Source: Flavobacteriales bacterium (lineage in GTDB: Bacteria > Bacteroidota > Bacteroidia > DT-38). Taken from it: a DNA stretch of 14,561 bases. Below the pieces are notes generated by a model. The model was given only the letters and a program-made list of their open reading frames with translations. It did not search any database and was not told the DNA's origin. Location: assembly GCA_013214975.1 (NCBI GenBank), contig JABSPR010000202.1, positions 1 through 14,561 on the forward strand, in the 5' to 3' direction. Both the position numbers and the translations under genes were made by a program. Positions 1 to 7,484 of this stretch are shown in pieces (the first letter of the stretch is position 1; every line of letters begins with the position of its first letter).

Positions 1-298
1 ATGTAATTAAATAAGATATTGTTTCCGTAATAATATTATTTGAAAAGCTGGAGTCTATTTTATATTCTTCTACAACTAGTATGTTTTGAGTTATCGTATC
101 TATAAAGGTTGGCCAAATCACTACATATTCGTTCGGATGGCTAATCTGTACACTCAGATTAATTTGATCGCCAATAAGGATTGTATTGGTGTCTAAAGTA
201 GCCGTAACTGAAATATTCTGTCCGTATGTCAGAATAGGGAATATTAAGACAAGCAGAGTAGTCTTAATTAACTTGGCTATATGTGAATCTATTCTCAT
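1..298 (-). CDS. BatD-like secreted protein, N-terminal part (runs off left edge)
   Basis: Reading the minus strand from an ATG at 298 gives 99 uninterrupted codons to the window edge. Residues 1-26 look like a signal peptide: charged residues, then a hydrophobic stretch (TTLLVLIFPILTYG), then Q at the likely cleavage site. The mature start (ISVTATLDTNTILIGDQINL) and a later VIWPTFIDTI stretch look like the beta-sandwich opening of BatD/oxygen-tolerance type proteins. The ATG overlaps the DUF58 stop by one base (TAATG), so translation is probably coupled. In Bacteroidota a secreted or membrane protein usually follows moxR and DUF58, ahead of the von Willebrand proteins BatA and BatB. The role is taken from that context; the C-terminal membrane helix that would help confirm the family lies outside the window. 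Confidence 0.75.
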   Translation of the reverse strand, partial: MRIDSHIAKLIKTTLLVLIFPILTYGQNISVTATLDTNTILIGDQINLSVQISHPNEYVVIWPTFIDTITQNILVVEEYKIDSSFSNNIITETISYLIT

Positions 299-1161
299 TA
301 TCGTTTTTTGAATAAATTCATGAGAGGTTTAATATAAGACTCGGTTGTGTTTATAAGGGCAAAATCTACTCCCGATCTTCGAAAAATATTTTTCAATCTA
401 ACTTCTTCATCATTCGCTTTTTTAGCGAAACCATCTCTCACTTTCTTGTCTGAACTATCAATCCATTGATGTCTACCAGATTCCGAGTCAATAAATTTAA
501 CCAAGCCGATATTTGGTAGGCTCTTCTCTCTGTCGTCAAATATTTTAAGAGCAACAACGTCGTGTCGTTTTTTTGCCAGCTTTAAGGGGTTCTCGAAATT
601 AGTATCGATAAAATCGGATATAACAAAAGCAATACTCCTTTTTTTAACGATATTGTTAAAGAATTTTAAGGCTACCGAGAGATCTGTTGTTTTATTTTCG
701 GGTTCGAAGTTTAAAAGCTCTCTAATGATTCTTAAGATGTGGCTTTTCCCTTTTTTAGGAGGGATAAATTTTTCGACTTGATTACTGAAGAAGATAACAC
801 CAATCTTATCGTTATTCTGAATTGCAGAAAATGCAAGGACTGCACAGATTTCTGTAATCATGTCTTGCTTCAGTTGAATTTGTGTTCCAAAAGATTCGGA
901 AGCGCTAATGTCAACGATTAGCATTACTGTCAATTCTCGTTCTTCTTCAAAAACCTTTACATATGGACTATTAAATCGCGCTGTTACATTCCAATCAATT
1001 GTTCGGATATCGTCTCCATGTTGATATTCACGAACTTCACTAAAAGTCATACCCTTGCCCTTAAAGGCACTATGGTATTCTCCAGTGAATATTTGATTAG
1101 AAAGACCTTTGGTTTTAATCTCAATCTTCCTGACTTTTTTTAAAAGTTCGGATGCTTCCAC
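298..1161 (-). CDS. DUF58 domain protein with von Willebrand-like fold
   Basis: 287 residues. The DUF58 signature REYQHGDDIRTIDWNVTAR is at about 44-62. It is followed by a hydrophobic strand ending in D84-I-S-A-S88, a DxSxS metal-binding (MIDAS) motif of von Willebrand A domains. No signal peptide or membrane segment is visible, so the protein is probably cytoplasmic. DUF58 proteins are regularly encoded next to MoxR ATPases and are thought to act with them in assembling or maturing partner proteins; the client is unknown. The start is GTG at 1161: an in-frame TAA lies ten bases upstream (1171-1173), and the residues from MEASELLKKVRKIEIK onward match the usual family start. It lies 28 bases after moxR and overlaps the next gene by one base, so the three genes look like one operon. 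Confidence 0.93.
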   Translation of the reverse strand: MEASELLKKVRKIEIKTKGLSNQIFTGEYHSAFKGKGMTFSEVREYQHGDDIRTIDWNVTARFNSPYVKVFEEERELTVMLIVDISASESFGTQIQLKQDMITEICAVLAFSAIQNNDKIGVIFFSNQVEKFIPPKKGKSHILRIIRELLNFEPENKTTDLSVALKFFNNIVKKRSIAFVISDFIDTNFENPLKLAKKRHDVVALKIFDDREKSLPNIGLVKFIDSESGRHQWIDSSDKKVRDGFAKKANDEEVRLKNIFRRSGVDFALINTTESYIKPLMNLFKKR

Positions 1162-1189
1162 TATTCGTTTTTAATTTCTGTGGAGAAGA

Positions 1190-2194
1190 CTAAGGTACTT
1201 CAACAGTATTTAGTAACTCTTCTATAATATATTCTGTCGTAATGTTTTCTGCTTCTGCCTCGTATGTTAGGCCAATTCTATGTCTTAAAACATCTGGGCA
1301 AATTGCTCTCACATCTTCAGGAATTACATAACCTCTTCGCTTTATAAAAGCATAGGCTTTGGCAGCCAACGCTAAACTGATACTTGCTCTTGGTGAAGCA
1401 CCGTAGTTTATCATAGAGGCATATTTACCTAAATTATAATCCTCAGGATTTCTTGTTGCGAAAACAATATCTAGTATATATTGCTCAATTTTTTCGTCCA
1501 TATAAACACTTCGAACAACTTTTCTTGCTTTTATTATCGACTCTGGCGAAACAACCGGTTTTATTTCGATTTTCTCGTTTTGAATATTTCTACGAATAAT
1601 TACTTTTTCATCTTCTTTAGTCGGGTATCCTAATACCACTTTAAGCATAAATCGATCTACCTGTGCCTCGGGCAATGTGTATGTGCCTTCTTGATCGATT
1701 GGGTTTTGTGTTGCTAATACCAGAAATGGTTCCTCCATTTGAAATGTTTCATCTCCAATAGTTACTTGTCGCTCTTGCATAGCCTCTAACAACGCACTTT
1801 GAACCTTAGCAGGTGATCTGTTGATCTCATCTGCAAGGATGAAGTTTGCAAAAATGGGTCCTTTACGAATAGTGAATTCTTCCTTTTTTTGGTTGTAAAT
1901 CATTGTACCTACAATATCAGCAGGCAATAGGTCTGGAGTAAATTGTATCCGACTAAACTTTGCATCGATGCTGGATGCAAGAGAATTGATCGCTAGAGTT
2001 TTTGCTAATCCAGGTACCCCTTCCAAAAGGATATGGCCGTTTGCTAGTAAACCGATAAGTAATCGTTCTACCATTTTCTTCTGGCCAACAATTACCTTTT
2101 CTACTTCCATTGAGATTAAGTCCAAAAAGGCACTTTCCTTTTCTATTAACTCGTTTAATTCTTTGATATTAATTTCTTGTGTAGTCGTTTCCAT
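1190..2194 (-). CDS. moxR: MoxR-family AAA+ ATPase
   Basis: 334 residues, the usual MoxR length. Walker A is GVPGLAKT at 59-66 (K65), Walker B is FILADEIN at about 118-125 (D122, E123), and sensor 1 is ATQNP around N164. The stretch EINRSPAKVQSALLEAMQER after Walker B is typical of the MoxR (AAA_3) group. These ATPases act as chaperone-like remodelling enzymes, usually on von Willebrand-domain partners, and one such partner (DUF58) is encoded directly downstream. In Bacteroidota this pair leads the Bat (aerotolerance-type) cluster, linked to stress and envelope function; the molecular client is not established. The start is ATG at 2194. A good phylum-type promoter lies 25 to 55 bases upstream, which suggests this is the first gene of the operon. 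Confidence 0.95.
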   Translation of the reverse strand: METTTQEINIKELNELIEKESAFLDLISMEVEKVIVGQKKMVERLLIGLLANGHILLEGVPGLAKTLAINSLASSIDAKFSRIQFTPDLLPADIVGTMIYNQKKEEFTIRKGPIFANFILADEINRSPAKVQSALLEAMQERQVTIGDETFQMEEPFLVLATQNPIDQEGTYTLPEAQVDRFMLKVVLGYPTKEDEKVIIRRNIQNEKIEIKPVVSPESIIKARKVVRSVYMDEKIEQYILDIVFATRNPEDYNLGKYASMINYGASPRASISLALAAKAYAFIKRRGYVIPEDVRAICPDVLRHRIGLTYEAEAENITTEYIIEELLNTVEVP

Positions 2195-2218
2195 TTTATC
2201 TTATGCTAATTAGTGTTG

Positions 2219-2249
2219 CAAATTTAATTTTTTGGCTAATAAAAATCAA
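2219..2249 (-). promoter_or_regulatory. Bacteroidota-type promoter for the moxR operon
   Basis: Read on the minus strand, TTG (2249-2247) is followed by 20 bases and then TAAATTTG (2226-2219). This fits the Bacteroidota housekeeping pattern TTG, 19-21 bases, TAnnTTTG. Transcription would start about 6-8 bases further on, leaving a leader of roughly 15-20 bases before the moxR ATG at 2194. Both elements and the spacing fit, but they are short and the region is AT-rich, so a chance match is possible. Confidence 0.55.
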
Positions 2250-2324
2250 CGAAAAGAACGCTGTTGTCATATTATTTATTGCATATCTGTATTTTTGGTT
2301 TTTGAATAATTATCCTACTTAGAA

Positions 2325-3074
2325 TTGAGTTTAATAAATCGGTTTTTTTTAGAAATTTCCTACGACGGAACATTGTTTCATGGATGGCAAATCCAAAACA
2401 ATGCGGATACCGTTCAAGGCGAGGTGAATAGGGTGTTATCTGTTCTTTGCGAAGAGAGTATTAGCGTTATGGGATGTGGAAGAACCGACACCGGCGTACA
2501 TGCCACACAGTACTTTTGTCATTTTGATTCGGTAAAGGAAATGAATAGTGAAAATCATCTGCATAGAATTAATAAAATGTTTCCCGCGAATATTGCTGCT
2601 TTGAGTTTGCGAGAGGTGGGTAATGATGCACATGCTAGGTTCGATGCCGATTCTAGAACCTATGAATATCACATTCATAAAGAGAAATCCCCATTTCTAG
2701 TTAATAGGTCGTATCAATTAAATGCTGAGTTCGATATCGATTTAATGAATAAAGGAGCAGCTTTACTTCTATATTATGAAAACTTTGAATGTTTTAGTAA
2801 GGTCCATACGCAAGTAAATAATTTTAATTGCAATATTTCTAAGGCTATCTGGGAGGAAAGAAAGGAGGGGATTGTATTTACGATTACTGCAAATCGCTTT
2901 TTACGTAACATGGTTAGAGCAATTGTAGGATCATTAGTTGATTTAGGAAAAGAAAGGATTTCAATAGAAGATTTAATAAAAATCATTGAATCACAAAATC
3001 GTTCGAATGCTGGGATGAGTGCTCCTGCCCACGCTCTGTATTTATCGTCTGTTACTTATCCTTATATCAATTAA
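2325..3074 (+). CDS. truA: tRNA pseudouridine(38-40) synthase TruA
   Basis: 249 residues. TruA converts uridines 38-40 of the tRNA anticodon arm to pseudouridine. The N-terminal RFFLEISYDGTLFHGWQ is the family's opening strand, and GCGRTDTGVHA at 50-60 holds the catalytic aspartate D55. The C-terminal half has FLRNMVRAIVG, the conserved second-half motif, so the enzyme is full length. The start is TTG at 2325. No in-frame ATG or GTG lies between it and the conserved N-terminal strand, and this start leaves just a few residues before it, as in other TruA proteins. It is the first gene of an operon: the exporter begins two bases after its stop. It is divergent from moxR, with a 130-base gap. 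Confidence 0.96.
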   Translation: MSLINRFFLEISYDGTLFHGWQIQNNADTVQGEVNRVLSVLCEESISVMGCGRTDTGVHATQYFCHFDSVKEMNSENHLHRINKMFPANIAALSLREVGNDAHARFDADSRTYEYHIHKEKSPFLVNRSYQLNAEFDIDLMNKGAALLLYYENFECFSKVHTQVNNFNCNISKAIWEERKEGIVFTITANRFLRNMVRAIVGSLVDLGKERISIEDLIKIIESQNRSNAGMSAPAHALYLSSVTYPYIN

Positions 3075-3076
3075 CA

Positions 3077-4825
3077 GTGACTAAACTAACAGATACATCG
3101 CTTCTTAGAAGAATATTTAGATATGTTCTTCCATATCGATCCACTTTTGCTATTGCTTTACTCCTTACAATAATATTGGGTTTTTTGGCTGCCGCAAGGC
3201 CGTATTTGATAATGAAAGCCGTTGATGATCATATTGTTAAGCCAGATTTAGAAGGGTTGAAGTTCATCTCAATTATATTGGTAATACTTCTGTTTTTAGA
3301 AGCGTTTATTCAACTAATTCAAACTTATATGGCGAATTGGTTAGGGCAAACGGTAATTAAGGATTTAAGGGTTGAAGTATATAGCCATATAAGCAGATTT
3401 AAATTGAAATTCTTTGATAATACACCCGTGGGAACGCTGATAACTAGGGTAATATCCGATATCGAAACAATTGCAAACGTATTTTCGGAAGGGTTGCTAA
3501 TAATATTAGGCGATCTATTAAAAATTGTCTTGGTAGTCACTATGATGTTCTATGTAGATTGGCAGTTGGCACTAATTACGTTATCTGTCTTGCCAATTTT
3601 AATCATTGCGGCGAATTCGTTTAAGAATGGGATAAAATCATCTTTTGAAGAAGTTAGAACTCAGATTTCGAGTATTAATACCTTCGTTCAAGAACGTATT
3701 GTTGGGATGAGTGTGGTTCGGATGTTCAACAAGGAGCATGATGAAAAAGAAAACTTCAAGGTGATTAATGACTTGCATCGTAAAGCACACGTAAGGTCAA
3801 TATGGTACTATTCAATCTTTTTGCCATTTGTTGAAATTCTAACGTCATTGGCAACGGCATTATTAATTTTTTGGGGATCGGGAAATGTTATGGATGGAGA
3901 TATCGAGACAGGCGCTCTATTCGCATACATACTATATATCAATATGTTATTTCGGCCTATTCGTCAATTGGCTGATAAATTTAATACGCTGCAAATGGGT
4001 ATGGTGGCATCAGAACGGGTATTTAAGTTATTGGATACAACGTCGCAGATAGAGGACAAAGGAAGTATTTCGAGACATCACTTAACAGGAGATATAAGTT
4101 TTAAAAATGTATGGTTTGCGTACAATGACGAGAACTGGGTACTCAGAGATGTTAGTTTCAACGTTGAGGCAGGAAAGAGTATTGCTATTGTTGGTGTCAC
4201 TGGTGCTGGAAAAACCTCTATAGTGAATATTCTTTGTAGATATTACGAATACCAAAAAGGCGAAATTAGTTTAGACGGAACAGATCTTAAGGATTATAAA
4301 ATCAAGGAATTAAGAAATAATATTGGGTTGGTTCTCCAAGATGTGTTTCTCTTTTCAGATTCAATATTTAACAACATTACGTTAAATGATCCGAGTATAT
4401 CAAAAGAACAGGTAGTTGAGGCATCAAAGATTGTAGGGGCGCATGATTTTATTAGTCGTTTACCGGGAGATTACGATTATCAAGTAATGGAGAGGGGTAA
4501 TTTGCTTTCTGTTGGACAGAGACAACTAATCTCTTTTATCAGAGCTTTTGTATATAATCCAAAGATTTTAATTTTAGATGAGGCTACTTCATCGATTGAT
4601 GTACAATCAGAAGAATTGATACAGGCAGCAACTAATCGATTAACGGAAAATAGGACTTCCATTATTGTGGCTCACCGGTTATCGACTATTAAAAATGTAG
4701 ATATGATATTGGTTTTAGATCATGGTAAAATCATTGAACAGGGGAATCATAAAGAGCTATTGGAAAAAGAAGGGTATTATTGCAAACTATTTAATCATCA
4801 GTTTAATAGCATAAACGAAAAATAA
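3077..4825 (+). CDS. ABC exporter half-transporter (membrane domain fused to ATPase)
   Basis: 582 residues with a type I exporter layout. Six membrane segments fall at about 22-42, 62-85, 138-158, 160-179, 245-267 and 278-293, followed by a nucleotide-binding domain from about 340. Walker A is GVTGAGKT from G373, the Q-loop glutamine is Q421, the signature is LSVGQRQ at 477-483, Walker B is ILILDE with D501 and catalytic E502, and the switch histidine is H533. All catalytic residues are present. The signature has V in place of the first G of LSGGQ, a variant I associate with the YheH/TM288-like exporter group. Only one half-transporter gene is here, so it either forms a homodimer or has a partner elsewhere. 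Substrate unknown; lipid, drug or peptide are all possible. The start is GTG at 3077, two bases after the truA stop. Confidence 0.93.
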   Translation: MTKLTDTSLLRRIFRYVLPYRSTFAIALLLTIILGFLAAARPYLIMKAVDDHIVKPDLEGLKFISIILVILLFLEAFIQLIQTYMANWLGQTVIKDLRVEVYSHISRFKLKFFDNTPVGTLITRVISDIETIANVFSEGLLIILGDLLKIVLVVTMMFYVDWQLALITLSVLPILIIAANSFKNGIKSSFEEVRTQISSINTFVQERIVGMSVVRMFNKEHDEKENFKVINDLHRKAHVRSIWYYSIFLPFVEILTSLATALLIFWGSGNVMDGDIETGALFAYILYINMLFRPIRQLADKFNTLQMGMVASERVFKLLDTTSQIEDKGSISRHHLTGDISFKNVWFAYNDENWVLRDVSFNVEAGKSIAIVGVTGAGKTSIVNILCRYYEYQKGEISLDGTDLKDYKIKELRNNIGLVLQDVFLFSDSIFNNITLNDPSISKEQVVEASKIVGAHDFISRLPGDYDYQVMERGNLLSVGQRQLISFIRAFVYNPKILILDEATSSIDVQSEELIQAATNRLTENRTSIIVAHRLSTIKNVDMILVLDHGKIIEQGNHKELLEKEGYYCKLFNHQFNSINEK

Positions 4826-4832
4826 TTAAAGT

Positions 4833-5120
4833 ATGTCAGAATATTTTGAAGGAGAAGTAACCATAATTGTAGATGGGGTAGAAGAGAAAGTTGAGGTAGC
4901 AAATGGACAATCGATTCTTGAAGCAGCATTAGAGAATAGCCTTAATGTACCTTTTTCTTGTCAGGCGGGAAATTGCACTACTTGTAAGTCCAAGTTGGTT
5001 TCAGGTAAAATATCGATGGACAATGATGTTATGTTGAACGATGATGACATTGCAGAGAATTATGTTCTTACTTGTCAGTCACACCCACTTACCGATGACG
5101 TTAAAATAGAGTTTGAATAG
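4833..5120 (+). CDS. Plant-type [2Fe-2S] ferredoxin
   Basis: 95 residues. Four cysteines follow the plant-type ferredoxin pattern C43-x4-C48-x2-C51-x29-C81 (first part SCQAGNCTTC), which binds one [2Fe-2S] cluster. The protein is acidic, as expected for a small soluble electron carrier. Its length is that of a stand-alone ferredoxin and it is not fused to a reductase. In similar Bacteroidota proteins this domain is often the C-terminal module of a phenylacetate-CoA oxygenase-type reductase; here it stands alone. The ATG lies seven bases after the exporter stop, so it is the last gene of the truA operon, with a terminator hairpin 14 bases past its own stop. The redox partner is not identifiable from the context. 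Confidence 0.92.
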   Translation: MSEYFEGEVTIIVDGVEEKVEVANGQSILEAALENSLNVPFSCQAGNCTTCKSKLVSGKISMDNDVMLNDDDIAENYVLTCQSHPLTDDVKIEFE

Positions 5121-5134
5121 AACGAAAAAAAGTT

Positions 5135-5181
5135 AGACATAAAAAAACCCTTAGTGATATCACTAAGGGTTTTTTATGTCT
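5135..5181. terminator. Bidirectional loop-free terminator between ferredoxin and DUF1573 genes
   Basis: A near-perfect inverted repeat covers AGACAT, an A run, CCC and TTAGTGAT, then the mirror image through to ATGTCT. The core TTAGTGATATCACTAA is fully palindromic; the only mismatch is seven A on the left against six T on the right. An A run on one side and a T run on the other let it work as an intrinsic terminator in both directions, which suits the two convergent genes. The DUF1573 stop is eight bases to the right. Confidence 0.88.
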
Positions 5182-5188
5182 AAAGTTC

Positions 5189-5737
5189 TTATTCAGCAGA
5201 AGCAGTTACTTCTTCTACAAAAGCATTAATTGATAATAATGTTTGAGCAGGTTCTGTGTTAGCAGTAATTGTAACCGTTTTTGCTTGGTTACCTTTTTGA
5301 GTACCTGGCTTATAGCTTACTTCAATTACACCTTCTTCTCCTGGAGCTATAGGTTCAGTAGGATATTTAGGTACTGTGCAACCACAAGATCCTTTTGCAT
5401 TTGTAATGATAAGTGGCTCTGTTCCTGTATTTGTGAATTTGAAAACATGTTCATTATCTGTACTGTTTTGTTGTACGTTTCCGAAATCATGCGTCATATC
5501 AGCAAACTCCAAGCTTGTTTTTGGTGTGTTATCAATTATAGGAGCAACTGGCTGTTGAGCACCAAGATCTATCGGAGCAGCATTATTAGGTGTTGCAGGA
5601 GCATTAAAACTTGAACGTGGTGCGACTACGGTACTATCCTCAACACCTTTTGATTGCATTAAAACTTGCATCAATAGTAGTAAGGTTATAGCGCCTAGAA
5701 GACCAAGCTTGATGTTTTCTCTCATATCTGTATTCAT
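5189..5737 (-). CDS. DUF1573 membrane-anchored protein
   Basis: 182 residues. One hydrophobic helix lies at about 11-27 (LGLLGAITLLLLMQVLMQ) with no clear cleavage site, so the protein is probably anchored with the rest outside the cytoplasm. A low-complexity linker rich in P, A, N and Q (about 38-72) leads to a DUF1573 domain at about 76-174. Its hallmarks are HDFGNVQ at 83-89, FKFTNTGTEPLIITNAKGSCGC ending at C120, and IAPGEEGVIEVSY at about 130-142. The two cysteines are C118 and C120. DUF1573 is an immunoglobulin-like (ASH/MSP-type) domain common in Bacteroidota; its function is unknown. The start is ATG at 5737; a second in-frame ATG four codons later (MRENIK) is also possible. It lies 75 bases downstream of the S41 protease in the same direction. 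Confidence 0.9.
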   Translation of the reverse strand: MNTDMRENIKLGLLGAITLLLLMQVLMQSKGVEDSTVVAPRSSFNAPATPNNAAPIDLGAQQPVAPIIDNTPKTSLEFADMTHDFGNVQQNSTDNEHVFKFTNTGTEPLIITNAKGSCGCTVPKYPTEPIAPGEEGVIEVSYKPGTQKGNQAKTVTITANTEPAQTLLSINAFVEEVTASAE

Positions 5738-5812
5738 GGTATATTATTTAAATGTTTGGTGTATTATAAAACTCCGTCTAAATTAATACTTATTCTCCAA
5801 GAATAGAAGTTC

Positions 5813-7453
5813 TTATTTAAGAGCAATTTTGGAGTTGTATCCTTTAAAGTTTTCTAAAAGCTGAACAGCTTGAGTGAAGGCGTCGTCTGTTTGGTTTATA
5901 ACCTGATGATAGGCTTCAATGTCAAATAAACTTCTGGCAACAAGTGCTTTGATGTGGTTGTTGACTTTTGAACGAGAAACTTTATCGTCGATTCCCTCTT
6001 CATCTATTTCGCGTTTTATAACGAATTTGTCGAATTCTTCCATGTAAGCTTCGTTTGTAGAAAAATTACTTTCGAATTTCTGAAAGGTGGAATAGTCGGC
6101 CTCAAATTGAGTTCTATTGATGTCTACATAGTGAAGAGAGAAGTCTCTCACAAGTCCTTTTTTGAGTATTTCGTTATAATATGGAGAGAATTTACTTGTA
6201 TCCATAGGGATGAATATATCTGGCATTATGCCACCACCACCATATACTACTCGTTGGTTTGGTGTGTAAAATTTAAGAGAATCAGGAAAGCTAATCTTCT
6301 CTTTATTACTCATTTCCCCTTTACTTAATCTTGTTGCCAATTCTTTGTGATATTCATCCGTCCCTTCATCGTAAGGTTTTTGAATACATCTGCCGGTAGG
6401 AGTATAGTACCGTGCAGTAGTGAGTCTAATGGCAGATCCATCAGGTAGTGCAAAAGGTTTTTGTACAAGTCCTTTACCGAAAGATCGTCGTCCAATAATT
6501 ACACCTCTATCCCAGTCTTGTATGGCTCCTGATACAATTTCACTAGCAGATGCCGATCCTTCATTAATTAATACAACTAATCTCCCTCCTTCAAATTCTC
6601 CTTTTGTTGTAGAAAAATGAGTTTGACGTGGTGAGTATTCACCATCGGTATAAACAATCATCTTATTCTCAACCAAGAATTCGTCAGCTAATTCTATAGC
6701 AGTTCGAAGGTAACCGCCTCCATTATTTCTAAGATCGAGTATTAGGTGCTTAGCCCCTTCGCTTTTTAATTCACTTAATCCCTTTTTAAACTCTTCCATA
6801 GTTGTTCGTGAAAACCGGTTTATTTTTATATAACCGATTTCATCATTCACTTTGTAAGATGCATCCATACTATACATCGGGATTTTATCTCTTACAATAG
6901 GAAATTCAAGTAGGCCATCAATTCCTTTTCTGTATATCGAAACATTAACCAAAGTTCCTTTAGGTCCTTTAAGACCTTTCATAACATCTTGATTCGTTAT
7001 GCCCGTTCCTGCAACGACTTGATCTTCAATTTTGATAATTTTGTCTCCAGATCGGATTCCAAGTTTTTCGGAAGGACCGCCACTAATTGGTGAGATAACC
7101 ACAATAGTATCCTTTAAAATATTGAATTGTATTCCAATTCCTTCAAAACTCCCAAGTAATGGCTCGTTCGTTTGTTTTAAATCTCTTTGATGTATGTAAG
7201 TAGAGTGGGGGTCTAGTTTTTTTAGCATTGATCGGATGCCATTGTCAATGATTTTGCCAACATCTGTGGAGTCTACATAGTATTTTTCAATAAGCATTAC
7301 AGACTGAGAAATCTTATCGATCGCCATATGGAGATCAATTTCTTTTTCTTCTTCTGTATCTAGAACTCCTGCGGCTTGCCCAAATACTGAAGTATTAAAA
7401 ATGGCAAGAATAATAAGTGTTGGTATGTAAAATTTGATCATGTATTCTCTCAT
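5813..7453 (-). CDS. S41-family C-terminal processing protease (CtpA/Prc type)
   Basis: 546 residues. A hydrophobic stretch at about 8-24 ending FGQ is a likely signal peptide, so the enzyme acts in the periplasm. A PDZ domain lies at about 98-180 (GIGIQFN, SGGPSEKLGIRSGDKIIKI). The S41 catalytic domain lies at about 190-385, with LDLRNNGGGYL at 239-249, NEGSASASEI at 297-306 and SFGKGLVQ at 324-331. Catalytic residues by family pattern are S302 and K327, 25 apart as in E. coli Prc (S430/K455). A C-terminal region of about 150 residues is mostly helical and may serve substrate access or oligomerisation. Such proteases trim or degrade proteins with nonpolar C termini. The start is ATG at 7453; ATG at codon 5 would give a shorter signal peptide. 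It follows uvrA by 31 bases and may be cotranscribed. Confidence 0.94.
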   Translation of the reverse strand: MREYMIKFYIPTLIILAIFNTSVFGQAAGVLDTEEEKEIDLHMAIDKISQSVMLIEKYYVDSTDVGKIIDNGIRSMLKKLDPHSTYIHQRDLKQTNEPLLGSFEGIGIQFNILKDTIVVISPISGGPSEKLGIRSGDKIIKIEDQVVAGTGITNQDVMKGLKGPKGTLVNVSIYRKGIDGLLEFPIVRDKIPMYSMDASYKVNDEIGYIKINRFSRTTMEEFKKGLSELKSEGAKHLILDLRNNGGGYLRTAIELADEFLVENKMIVYTDGEYSPRQTHFSTTKGEFEGGRLVVLINEGSASASEIVSGAIQDWDRGVIIGRRSFGKGLVQKPFALPDGSAIRLTTARYYTPTGRCIQKPYDEGTDEYHKELATRLSKGEMSNKEKISFPDSLKFYTPNQRVVYGGGGIMPDIFIPMDTSKFSPYYNEILKKGLVRDFSLHYVDINRTQFEADYSTFQKFESNFSTNEAYMEEFDKFVIKREIDEEGIDDKVSRSKVNNHIKALVARSLFDIEAYHQVINQTDDAFTQAVQLLENFKGYNSKIALK

Positions 7454-7484
7454 TGGTAATTGAAATATACTATTGTTTTAACTA

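Noticed and set aside
739..921. Plus-strand open frame within the DUF58 gene, and similar frames opposite uvrA, the S41 gene and DUF1573
   Set aside because: They lie wholly inside well-supported genes on the other strand and show no recognisable domain or signal.
2264..2297. TTG and TATTTTTG ahead of truA as a possible promoter
   Set aside because: The spacer is 23 bases, outside the usual 19-21, and T-rich sequence makes chance matches common.
5738..5812. Promoter between the S41 gene and DUF1573
   Set aside because: No TAnnTTTG with a correctly spaced TTG is visible on the minus strand; cotranscription is equally possible.
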